A stretch of DNA of 64,000 bases, taken from positions 1 to 64,000 of the forward strand of contig UQKC01000003.1 in NCBI GenBank assembly GCA_900541495.1. Direction: 5' to 3'. The notes beneath the pieces are model-generated. The model searched no databases. It was not told the DNA's origin and was given only the letters and a program-made list of their open reading frames with translations. Shown here piece by piece: positions 1 through 6,916 of the stretch; positions within the stretch are counted from its first letter, which is position 1; each line of letters begins with the position of its first letter. This DNA is from an uncultured Ruminococcus sp. (GTDB lineage Bacteria > Bacillota > Clostridia > Oscillospirales > Ruminococcaceae). Made by a program: the position numbers and the translations under genes.

Positions 1-314
1 CACAAGGAAGAATCTCAATTGAAAACATAGGAGATAGCTATTCGGGAATTCCGTATTTAATGGATAGAGCCTATGAGGGTGATAAAACAAGAGAACTCTG
101 CCAATCTTTCGGACATAAACCGGTTGTCCCACCAAAGAAAAACCGCATAAATCCATGGGAATATGACCATGAATTATATAAGCAAAGGAATATTATCGAA
201 AGACTGTTTCGATGGCTAAAAGCGTTTCGCAGAGTGTGTACAAGATATGATAAACTCGATGTTATCTTTCTGTCATTCGTTCAAATCGCGTGCATCTTCA
301 CGTGGCTAAAATAG
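1..314 (+). CDS. IS5-like transposase, C-terminal part (cut by window edge)
   Basis: The reading frame is open from the left edge, with codons starting at base 3, and stops with TAG at 312-314. About 103 residues are visible. They contain MDRAYEGDKTRELC followed by PPKKNRINPWEYD and the typical end of an IS5-type DDE transposase: YKQRNIIERLFRWLKAFRRV, in which the Glu of RNIIERLF fits the last DDE acid. The first two acids must lie outside the window. Immediately after the stop comes GTGTCAACAGGCTCTA (about 315-330), which resembles the terminal inverted repeat of IS5/IS427-group elements, so the element probably ends there. It is not possible to tell from this window whether the rest of the gene is intact. 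Confidence 0.8.
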   Translation, partial: QGRISIENIGDSYSGIPYLMDRAYEGDKTRELCQSFGHKPVVPPKKNRINPWEYDHELYKQRNIIERLFRWLKAFRRVCTRYDKLDVIFLSFVQIACIFTWLK

Positions 315-331
315 TGTCAACAGGCTCTAAT
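315..331. repeat. Probable right terminal inverted repeat of the IS5-like element
   Basis: The bases GTGTCAACAGGCTCTAA follow the transposase stop directly. Read on the other strand, the end is GAGCCTGTTGACAC, a form common at the tips of IS5/IS427-group elements. The left end lies outside the window, so the pairing cannot be confirmed. Confidence 0.5.
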
Positions 332-647
332 AAAAATCGTAGGGACGGATTCTTTACTCGCCCGCTGCAAACCTTGTATTTTAGGCATTTTTTCGTTCCA
401 AATTGCGCCAGAAATTTTTAGCATATAAGAACCTGTCTTCAAAAGCATATGCACACGTCTTTTCGGCACAAGACGTGCGACCGTTCCCTACATTAATATT
501 CGTTCAATATACAGCAATTCGCTACCGAAACGGGCGGATATAGAATCCTCCCCTACGAAAATGGGTTTTGCTGTGAATTTGCGGAGAAAAAATAATTCCG
601 AATTCCGCATTCCGAATTCCGAATTAAAAAAATCCCCCTTTTGGCTA
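332..647. repeat. Gene-free stretch of repeat fragments before thyA
   Basis: This stretch has no convincing gene. It holds GTAGGGACGGATTC (about 341) and an inverted relative near 530-560 containing GGGCGGATATAGAATCC. It also has a solo half copy of the element seen complete at 57091-57253 (about 428-467, starting AGAACCTGTCTTCA and running into CACACGTCTTTTCGGCA), a small hairpin CACGTCTT/AAGACGTG (about 453-476), and a run of GAATTCGGAAT-type units at 593-627. These families recur between genes throughout the window. Confidence 0.7.
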
Positions 648-676
648 TTGATTTTTATGCTGCAGCGTGTTATAAT
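648..676 (+). promoter_or_regulatory. Promoter of thyA-folA
   Basis: TTGATT at 648-653 and TATAAT at 671-676 are 17 bases apart. GAAGGA at 697-702 is the ribosome site for the ATG at 714. Confidence 0.7.
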
Positions 677-713
677 GAATTATAAGTATTTTTATTGAAG
701 GAATTATTACAAA

Positions 714-1544
714 ATGAGTTTTGCAGATCAAACTTTTATTGATAATGTTAAGGATATACTCGAAAACGGAACGTGGGACACGGAAATGGACGTTCGCCCG
801 AAGTGGGCTGACGGCACTCCTGCGCACACGATAAGCCGTTTCTGCGTTGTGAACCGCTATGATCTTTCAAAGGAGTTCCCTATCATCACTCTGCGCCGCA
901 CTTATCTCAAAACTGCAGTCAAGGAGTTGCTTTGGATATGGCAGAAAAAGTCGAACAACATTGCCGATCTCGGTGCGCATATATGGGACAGCTGGGCTGA
1001 TGAAAACGGTTCAATCGGCAAGGCTTACGGTTATCAGCTTGGGGTGAAGCATCACTATCCCGAGGGGGATTTCGACCAAGTTGACCGTGTACTTTATGAC
1101 CTGAAGCACAACCCGTCGAGCAGGCGCATCATCACGAATCTTTACAATCATCACGATCTTTCGGAAATGGGACTTTACCCTTGCGCTTACAGTATGACGT
1201 TCAACGTTTCGGGCGGAAAGCTCAATGCTTTGCTCAATCAGCGCTCGCAGGATATGCTCACGGCGAACAACTGGAACGTTTGTCAATACGCTGTGCTTGT
1301 TCATATGTTTGCGCAGGTATGCGGCTTGGAAGTCGGCGAGCTTGTTCACGTTATTGCGAATGCTCACATATACGACAGGCACGTTCCTATTATAAAGGAA
1401 ATTATCAAAAACGAGCCTTACGATGCTCCGAAATTTATCATTGACAAGAGCATTGATGATTTTTACAAATTCACGCCCGACAGCTTCTCGCTGGAGGGTT
1501 ACAGATATCACGACGGCGACTTCAAGATAGAAGTTGCGATATAA
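714..1544 (+). CDS. thyA: Thymidylate synthase, Bacillus ThyA type
   Basis: The protein (276 aa) makes dTMP from dUMP with methylene-tetrahydrofolate. Visible marks are RTYLKTAVKELLWIW near the N-terminus, NPSSRRIITNLYN (the phosphate-binding Arg pair), the catalytic Cys in YPCAYSMTFNV, LLNQRSQDML, and ANAHIYDRH near the C-terminus. In the E. coli-type enzyme the Cys is followed by His (PCH). Here it is Ala-Tyr, which resembles the PCVY of the Bacillus subtilis/phi3T ThyA branch, so this is a variant of that branch and not a dead enzyme. It is followed after 12 bases by dihydrofolate reductase, which recycles its folate product, so the two form a natural operon. The start is set by GAAGGA upstream. 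Confidence 0.95.
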   Translation: MSFADQTFIDNVKDILENGTWDTEMDVRPKWADGTPAHTISRFCVVNRYDLSKEFPIITLRRTYLKTAVKELLWIWQKKSNNIADLGAHIWDSWADENGSIGKAYGYQLGVKHHYPEGDFDQVDRVLYDLKHNPSSRRIITNLYNHHDLSEMGLYPCAYSMTFNVSGGKLNALLNQRSQDMLTANNWNVCQYAVLVHMFAQVCGLEVGELVHVIANAHIYDRHVPIIKEIIKNEPYDAPKFIIDKSIDDFYKFTPDSFSLEGYRYHDGDFKIEVAI

Positions 1545-1556
1545 GGGGGCAGGAAG

Positions 1557-2054
1557 ATGCTTACTGAGATAGTTGCCGCTGATGCTGATTACGGCATTGG
1601 CAAGAACGGTGATCTGCTTTTTCACATTCCCGAGGATATGAAATTTTTCCGAAGCACGACGCTTCACCACGCTGTTATAATGGGCAGAAAAACGCTTGAA
1701 TCACTGCCGAACGGAAAGCCTTTCAAGGACAGACGGAACATTGTTTTATCGAGAGATGAGAGCTTTGCTCCCGAGGGTGTTGAGGTCATTCACAGTGTTG
1801 AGGAGGCTGTAAAGCTTGCCGAGGGTGAGGACGAGGTTTTCGTATGCGGCGGCGGTGAGATATACCGTCAGCTTCTCCCCTACTGTCAGAAGGTGCTTAT
1901 CACGAAGATAGATGCTCACGCAAATGCGGAGGTTTTCTTCCCCGATCTTGACGCACTTCCCGAATGGAAGCTTATCGAATGTTCGGACGAACACGAACAC
2001 GACGGAGTGAAGTTCAGGTTTTGCACATACGAGAAAATTAATTCGGAATTATGA
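1557..2054 (+). CDS. folA: Dihydrofolate reductase
   Basis: The protein has 165 aa, the usual size. It reduces dihydrofolate, the by-product of the upstream thyA, to tetrahydrofolate using NADPH. Motifs seen are IVAADADYGIGKNGDLLFHIPEDMKFF, here in pieces: the Met20-loop region GIGKNGDLL, then PEDMKFF with the acidic active-site residue, MGRKTLESLP and VFVCGGGEIYRQLLP (NADPH-binding Gly-Gly). The start is preceded by AAGGGGG about 9 bases upstream. The last codons and the TGA lie inside an intergenic repeat unit (ATTCGGAATTATGAATTC), so the end of the protein, NSEL, is repeat-encoded. Confidence 0.95.
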   Translation: MLTEIVAADADYGIGKNGDLLFHIPEDMKFFRSTTLHHAVIMGRKTLESLPNGKPFKDRRNIVLSRDESFAPEGVEVIHSVEEAVKLAEGEDEVFVCGGGEIYRQLLPYCQKVLITKIDAHANAEVFFPDLDALPEWKLIECSDEHEHDGVKFRFCTYEKINSEL

Positions 2055-2262
2055 ATTCGGAATTAATTTTTACAGCGAATTTTTTGTGCTGTTTGCGTAT
2101 GAATTTTTAATCATTAGGTCAGATTCTGTATCCGCCCGCAGAATGTATGTATATATTTCGCAGATAAAAGGACGGAGGACCCGTTCACTACAATTTAATT
2201 AAACAATAAATGCGGAAAAGATAAATAATTCCGAATTCCGAATTCCGGATTCCGAATTAATT
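2040..2262. repeat. MITE-like block bounded by inverted GAATTCGGAAT units
   Basis: The left unit (2040-2066) reads AATTCGGAATTATGAATTC and the right unit (about 2227-2262) carries the same word inverted and repeated. Between them are fragments of the GTAGGGGCGGAT family (TCTGTATCCGCCC near 2127) and ACCCGTTCACTACA near 2178. The left unit overlaps the folA stop. No gene is seen in 2055-2304. Confidence 0.6.
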
Positions 2263-2304
2263 ATCCCCTGTCTTTATACGATTCAAGTATGAAAAGAGGA
2301 TCTT

Positions 2305-3033
2305 ATGGACGAAAAACTGGAGCAGTTCAAACAATGGATAATTGAGGCTGACAAGATAGTTTTCTTCGGCGGTGCGGGCGTTTCTACCGAGAGCGGTATT
2401 CCCGATTTCCGCAGCGTTGACGGTCTTTACAACCAAAAATACAAATATCCGCCGGAAACGATATTAAGCAGGTCGTTTTATGTGAATCATCTTGCGGATT
2501 TTTACGAATTTTACCGTGAAAAGATGCTTTGTCTTGATGCGAAGCCGAATTCTGCGCACTACGCGCTCGCAAAGCTTGAACAAATGGGCAAGCTGACGGC
2601 TGTTGTGACGCAGAACATTGACGGTTTGCACTATGCGGCAGGCAGCAAGGTGGTTTATGAGCTTCATGGCTCTATCCACCGCAACTATTGTCTGCGATGC
2701 GGAGCAAATCACACGGCGGAATACATAAAAAGCGTTGACGGTCCTCCGCCCTGCTTAAAGTGCGGCGGTCTGGTAAAGCCTGATGTTGTGCTTTATGAAG
2801 AGGGCTTGAATCAGGCGACGGTGAACGGTGCGATAAAGGCAATTTCCGAGGCGGATATGCTTATCATCGGCGGAACTTCGCTGACGGTATATCCTGCGAG
2901 CGGACTTATCGACTATTACAAGGGAAACAGGCTCGTTCTCATAAACAAGACGCCTACGCCTAAGGACAGTGCTGCCGATCTGCTTATCCAGGACAGCATT
3001 TGCAAGGCTTTCAGCGTTGTTGACGAGCTTTGA
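2305..3033 (+). CDS. Sirtuin NAD-dependent protein deacylase
   Basis: This 242 aa protein of the Sir2 family removes acyl groups from lysine, consuming NAD and releasing nicotinamide. Seen in order: GAGVSTESGIPDFRS (NAD-binding), TQNIDGLH, HGSIHRNYC with the catalytic His, a four-Cys zinc site (CLRC near residue 130 and CLKC about 20 residues later), VKPDVVLYEE, and GGTSLTVYPA with INKTPTP at the ribose-binding end. The length fits the small bacterial CobB/SrtN type. GAAAAGAGG lies just upstream of the ATG. The gene stands alone, followed by a mobile element, so its target is not suggested by its neighbours, though NAD biosynthesis (nadC) lies next downstream. Confidence 0.93.
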   Translation: MDEKLEQFKQWIIEADKIVFFGGAGVSTESGIPDFRSVDGLYNQKYKYPPETILSRSFYVNHLADFYEFYREKMLCLDAKPNSAHYALAKLEQMGKLTAVVTQNIDGLHYAAGSKVVYELHGSIHRNYCLRCGANHTAEYIKSVDGPPPCLKCGGLVKPDVVLYEEGLNQATVNGAIKAISEADMLIIGGTSLTVYPASGLIDYYKGNRLVLINKTPTPKDSAADLLIQDSICKAFSVVDEL

Positions 3034-3059
3034 TACGGTGAAAAGATCGTTAGTGTTAC

Positions 3060-3189
3060 TAAGGAAACGCTGATTAATACGTTTTTGCCATTTTTCAAAA
3101 TGTTTATGTCAAATTGACATTAAAGGCGTAAACTCGTACATTTCTCAAAATGGCAAAACGAACGCTTCGCTTTAATCAGCTTTTTCCTA
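3060..3189. repeat. 130-base MITE, copy 1
   Basis: This copy is identical, base for base by eye, to 29906-30035. The ends are imperfect inverted repeats of about 40 bases: TAAGGAAACGCTGATTAA on the left, and TAGGAAAAAGCTGATTAA when the right end is read on the other strand, both continuing into GTTTTTGCCATTTT-like sequence. Each end has TA at its tip, as expected for TA-targeting (IS630/Tc1-like) elements. It contains no gene. Confidence 0.85.
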
Positions 3190-3272
3190 TGATACATTGT
3201 GCTTTTGCGCCAAGATCAGTCTTTTTTACCGATATGATTTGAACGAAAAACCATATAAGGAGTTTATATAAA

Positions 3273-4115
3273 ATGAATTTACCACAGTTTATTACAGATG
3301 AAATAATCGAACGCGCACTTCGCGAGGACATCAACTATGTTGACGCTGCGACCGACTATCTTCTTGACGATGATGATGTTTCGACCGCACGTTTCGTTGC
3401 AAAGGCAAGCGGAATCCTCTGCGGCATCGACATTGCTGTTCGTGTTTTTGAGATGCTTGATAAGGACATTCAGGTACAGATCAACATCAAGGACGGCGGC
3501 AAGGTCGAAAAGGGCGATGTTATTGCTGTTGTGACGGGCAAGACCAAGGCTATACTCAAAGCTGAAAGAACTTCGCTCAACATTTTGCAGCATATGTCGG
3601 GAATCGCTACCGAAACTGCGAAATACGCTGAATGCTGCAAGGGCACTCGTGCGCACGTTACGGAAACGAGAAAGACTCTCCCCGGACTCCGTGCAATTGA
3701 AAAGTACGCTGTAACGGTCGGCGGCGGCAAGAACCACCGCTACAATCTCTCCGACGGCGCGATGCTCAAGGACAATCACATTGACGCTTACGGCAGCATT
3801 ACAAAGGCTGTTGAGGCGCTTCGCAGCAAAATGGGTCACATGATAAAAATTGAAGTTGAGGTACGCAACGAAGAGGAGCTTCGCGAGGCTCTTTCCTGCA
3901 ATGCAGATGTTATTATGCTCGACAATATGACCTGCGAGCAGATGAAGAAGTGCGTTGAAATTGCGGACGGCAAGGCTGTACTTGAAGCTTCGGGAAATGT
4001 TACGCTCGACAACATGGCTGAGGTTGCGGCTACGGGTGTTGACATTGTATCTGTCGGTGCGCTCACCCACTCGGTAAAGGCGTTCGATATTTCACTCAGA
4101 ATTGATAAAAAATAA
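3273..4115 (+). CDS. nadC: Quinolinate phosphoribosyltransferase (NAD biosynthesis)
   Basis: The protein (280 aa) converts quinolinate and PRPP to nicotinate mononucleotide, the entry to NAD from the de novo path. The family hallmark is plain: TRKTLPGLRAIEKYAV followed by GGGKNHRYNLSDGAMLKDNH, with the PRPP/quinolinate Arg and Lys residues, then IEVEVRN, IMLDNM and LEASGNVTLDN. AAGGAG lies 12 bases before the ATG. nadA and nadB are not in the window. The gene is followed after 18 bases by a radical SAM gene and may be co-transcribed with it. Confidence 0.95.
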   Translation: MNLPQFITDEIIERALREDINYVDAATDYLLDDDDVSTARFVAKASGILCGIDIAVRVFEMLDKDIQVQINIKDGGKVEKGDVIAVVTGKTKAILKAERTSLNILQHMSGIATETAKYAECCKGTRAHVTETRKTLPGLRAIEKYAVTVGGGKNHRYNLSDGAMLKDNHIDAYGSITKAVEALRSKMGHMIKIEVEVRNEEELREALSCNADVIMLDNMTCEQMKKCVEIADGKAVLEASGNVTLDNMAEVAATGVDIVSVGALTHSVKAFDISLRIDKK

Positions 4116-4133
4116 TTGAAATAAGGCTTTAAA

Positions 4134-4745
4134 ATGAAAAAAAGAATGACTATACTTTATGATGTGGGCGGAAAGCTTTACATCAATCTTACAAACAAAT
4201 GCCCGTGCAACTGCACGTTCTGTATTCGTCACAATGGTGACGGGGCTTACGGCAGTGACAGCTTATGGCTCGAACACGAACCCTCACTTGACGAGGTCAA
4301 GGAGGCTTTCTCCAAGGTGGATATGTCGAAGTACAAGGAAGTTGTTTTCTGCGGCTACGGCGAGCCTATGGAGAGGGTGAACGAGGTCATCGCGGTCGGC
4401 GAATTCGTCAAGGCTAATTACGGTGACGTGACGGTTCGTCTTAACACGAACGGACTTGGTGACAAGATCCACGGTGTTCCTACGGCGAAGCTTTTGCAGG
4501 GCGCTGTGGACATTGTTTCCATTTCGCTCAACTCCTACTGCAAGGAAAAATACAACGAAGTCACCCGTCCTAAATGGGACGATGCTTTTGATGCGATGCT
4601 TGCGTTTGCGGCTGACTGCAAAGCATATCTTCCGCAGGTCATTTTCACGGTCGTTGATGTTATCCCTCCCGAGGACATAAGCCGTGCAAAGGCGCTCGCG
4701 ATGAGCATTGGCATACCGCTTCGTGTACGCGAATACGACAGCTAA
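4134..4745 (+). CDS. Radical SAM protein of the TatD-associated type
   Basis: A small radical SAM enzyme of 203 aa. The 4Fe-4S motif CPCNCTFC (C-x3-C-x2-C plus an extra Cys) lies near residue 24, inside LYINLTNKCPCNCTFCIRHNGDG. FCGYGEPMERVNEV (the Gly-Glu motif that binds the methionine of SAM) and VRLNTNGLGD follow. The sequence fits the family usually described as TatD-linked radical SAM (TIGR04038), recognised here from memory. No TatD nuclease gene is seen nearby. The reaction is unknown for the family. It sits 18 bases after nadC. Confidence 0.8.
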   Translation: MKKRMTILYDVGGKLYINLTNKCPCNCTFCIRHNGDGAYGSDSLWLEHEPSLDEVKEAFSKVDMSKYKEVVFCGYGEPMERVNEVIAVGEFVKANYGDVTVRLNTNGLGDKIHGVPTAKLLQGAVDIVSISLNSYCKEKYNEVTRPKWDDAFDAMLAFAADCKAYLPQVIFTVVDVIPPEDISRAKALAMSIGIPLRVREYDS

Positions 4746-4914
4746 GCAGGGATGCCCCTGCGGGCGGTTTGCGCTATGCTCCACTCCGTTTCGCTTGTTT
4801 ATAAGAAAATAAAGTTTATGCCGCGGAAATAGTTTTCTGTCAGCTTGACAATCTTTTTTGCGGCGAAAAATATGCTTTGCCAAACAGAAATAATTTTATA
4901 AAGGAATGATATAA

Positions 4915-5925
4915 ATGTCAAAAAGCAGTGCTGAAATGACTAAATTCAAGGGTGTAGACGCTGTTGAGCTTTGGTTCGGCGGTTATCACGCTTTCGTTAT
5001 GCCTACGCTCGGTTCAAACGTTATGCGTTTCCGTGATGAGGACAAGGGAATGGAAATTTTCCGTTACTCGGACGATATGACCATTGCCGAATTTATGCAG
5101 TCGCCCGAAATTTGGGGACTTCCAACGCTTTATCTTCCGAACCGTCACGACAGAGGTGTTCTCCGCACTTCGGACAACGTTTACTATCTCCCCGAGAATG
5201 AAACACGCTTCAAGAATCATCTTCACGGTTTTCTTCACAAGCGCGCTCACAAGGTAAAGGAAATGGGTGCGGACGAAAATCACGCATTCGTTACCACAAC
5301 ATACAAATATGATGAGAGTGATTATTTCTTCAACTGCTTCCCCGTCAAGTTCACGGCTGAAATTACTATCGACCTTTCGGCAAAAGGACTTACGCACACT
5401 ATCACACTGAAAAACTGCTCCAAGGTCATGATGCCTATTTCCATTGCAACGCACACAACTATCAACGCTCCGTTCGTTGACGGTGCAAAGCAGGAGGACA
5501 TCACGCTCCAAGTTCCTGCTGTTAAGAAGCTTCAGTTCAACAAGAAGCGCTGGCTTCCGAACGGCAGACAGCTTGCGCTCACCGATTATGATCTTGAATA
5601 TGTGAACGGCACAAAATGTCCTGTTCTCACGGATATCTGCAACGATATGTACACCGCAGGCACGATAAAGCTTGACGGTGAGGATTTCTACGGCTGTGTA
5701 ATGACGGACAAGGCAAGCGGCAAGCGTCTTTGCTACGAAGTTGATGATGAATACAAGTTCTGGATCGTATGGAATCACGAAGGATTCAAGGGTTATTTCT
5801 GCCCCGAGCCTATGACTGCGCAAGTCAATGCAGCCAACCTTGACCTTCCGTTTGAAAAGACCGGTTACTTTGAGCTTGAACCAAAGGAAAGCTACACTGT
5901 TTCGCAGAGATTTTTCACTAAGTAA
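4915..5925 (+). CDS. Aldose 1-epimerase-like (mutarotase-fold) protein
   Basis: The protein (336 aa) has the galactose-mutarotase fold pattern: GGYHAFVMPTLGSNVMRF at the start of the domain, NHLHGFLHKRAHKV with the first conserved His, and IATHTTINAPF with the second. The acidic partner expected near the C-terminus may be the Glu of CYEVDDEYKF or FELEPKES. These proteins interconvert sugar anomers or act on phosphorylated sugars, and the substrate cannot be read from the sequence. There is no signal peptide, so it is probably cytoplasmic. AAAGGA precedes the ATG. A hairpin terminator follows at 5942-5970. Confidence 0.75.
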   Translation: MSKSSAEMTKFKGVDAVELWFGGYHAFVMPTLGSNVMRFRDEDKGMEIFRYSDDMTIAEFMQSPEIWGLPTLYLPNRHDRGVLRTSDNVYYLPENETRFKNHLHGFLHKRAHKVKEMGADENHAFVTTTYKYDESDYFFNCFPVKFTAEITIDLSAKGLTHTITLKNCSKVMMPISIATHTTINAPFVDGAKQEDITLQVPAVKKLQFNKKRWLPNGRQLALTDYDLEYVNGTKCPVLTDICNDMYTAGTIKLDGEDFYGCVMTDKASGKRLCYEVDDEYKFWIVWNHEGFKGYFCPEPMTAQVNAANLDLPFEKTGYFELEPKESYTVSQRFFTK

Positions 5926-5941
5926 ATTTTACAAAAGTTTT

Positions 5942-5970
5942 CGCCGCAGGTCTGTTTGGGACTTGCGGCG
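5942..5970 (+). terminator. Terminator after the epimerase-like gene
   Basis: CGCCGCAGG and CTTGCGGCG pair around an 11-base loop and are followed by AATTGTTTT. Confidence 0.65.
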
Positions 5971-5989
5971 AATTGTTTTGGTACATATA

Positions 5990-6020
5990 AAAAGCCTGTT
6001 CCATAGCGGAGCAGGCTTTT
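5990..6020 (-). terminator. Terminator for pduL (usable on both strands)
   Basis: AAAAGCCTGTTCC (5990-6002) pairs with GGAGCAGGCTTTT (6008-6020), giving A and T tails on both strands. It lies between two convergent genes. Confidence 0.8.
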
Positions 6021-6040
6021 ATATGTAATTTTGATTTAAC

Positions 6041-6619
6041 TTAAAGCTTAACAATAACGCCTGTAAGACCCGGAACAGAACCGATAGCGTTTGCTTCGTC
6101 TGTATCGATATGCATTGCTCTTGCGTATGAATCGGAAACTCTGCATACTACGTCGCCGAGGATAGCTTTTCTTTCGGGAGTTTCTACCTTTACCCAAACA
6201 ACGTCCTTATCCTTTACGCCGAGTTCTTCTGCGTCTGCTTTTGTAAGGTGGATATGTCTTTTTGCAACGATAACGCCCTCTTTGAGCTCAACTTCGCCGC
6301 AAGGTCCAACGAGCTTGCAAGCGCCCGAACCTGCTGTATCTCCGCTCTCTCTGATAGGAGCTGCGATGCCGATAGAACGTGCGTCTGTTGCGGAAAGTTC
6401 AACCTGATCTGCCTTTCTGCAAGGTCCGAGGATAGAAACGTTAGCAAGGGACTTCTTAGGGCCTACTACTTCAACACGCTCTTCGCAAGCGTACTGACCC
6501 GGCTGTGAGAGGTCTTTTTTCTTTGTGAGGGTATGGCCTTTGCCGAAAAGAACTTCGAGGGTTTCCTCTGTAACGTGAACGTGACGTGCTGATGTTTCAA
6601 CGATAAATTCCTGTGACAT
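6041..6619 (-). CDS. pduL: Phosphate acyltransferase of the PduL family
   Basis: The protein (192 aa) exchanges CoA and phosphate on acetyl or propanoyl groups. The two PduL half-domains are visible: ETSARHVHVTEE near the N-terminus and VAKRHIHLTKADAEELG near the middle, whose His residues bind zinc, followed by AMHIDTDEANA near the C-terminus. It lacks an N-terminal extension that would target it to a microcompartment shell, and no shell genes are nearby, so it is probably the cytoplasmic phosphotransacetylase of fermentation. An acetate kinase gene is not in the window. The promoter at 6698-6725 and terminator at 5990-6020 suggest a single-gene unit. Confidence 0.9.
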   Translation of the reverse strand: MSQEFIVETSARHVHVTEETLEVLFGKGHTLTKKKDLSQPGQYACEERVEVVGPKKSLANVSILGPCRKADQVELSATDARSIGIAAPIRESGDTAGSGACKLVGPCGEVELKEGVIVAKRHIHLTKADAEELGVKDKDVVWVKVETPERKAILGDVVCRVSDSYARAMHIDTDEANAIGSVPGLTGVIVKL

Positions 6620-6697
6620 ATTAAATTGCCTCCAAAACGATTAATTTTTAAGGTTGCGCCAAAATATTCGTTAAGGTGAACCTTTATCCATTAAAAA

Positions 6698-6725
6698 AGT
6701 ATAGCACTTCTGCAAAAAATGTCAA
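6698..6725 (-). promoter_or_regulatory. Promoter of pduL
   Basis: On the minus strand TTGACA (6725-6720) and TATACT (6703-6698) are separated by 16 bases. The leader of about 75 bases before the ATG at 6619 has no obvious riboswitch. Confidence 0.75.
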
Positions 6726-6788
6726 GTTATTTTGCGTGTTCTGCTCTAATTTGCATAAATCATATAGAATTTGGAATAACACGCTTTT

Positions 6789-6912
6789 TTAATGCGTAAT
6801 TAGCTTGGCTGTTTCGTTAAAACGGTACATTCACGATCTTGATAATATTGTGAATGTACCGCTTTTGTTATTTCAGAAAAGTTTGCCTAACATAATTACG
6901 CATTACGCATTG
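6789..6912. repeat. Short block bounded by inverted AATGCGTAATT units, with a terminator inside
   Basis: TTAATGCGTAATTAG (6789) faces TAATTACGCATTACGCATT (6893-6912). Between them CGGTACATTCAC (6823-6834) pairs perfectly with GTGAATGTACCG (6850-6861), and on the minus strand TTTTAACG follows, so the hairpin probably ends the SulP transcript. Confidence 0.7.
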
Positions 6913-6916
6913 AATC

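Noticed and set aside
593..627. Tandem GAATTCGG-type repeats that might be read as a CRISPR array
   Set aside because: Units are about 10 bases with no regular spacers of 30 bases, and no cas genes are in the window.
1011..1670. Long open frame on the minus strand across thyA/folA
   Set aside because: It lies fully opposite two certain genes, shows no protein family and has no ribosome site.
4746..4914. Terminator hairpin GCAGGG/CCCTGC after the radical SAM gene
   Set aside because: The stem is only six bases and no T run follows, so it was not called.
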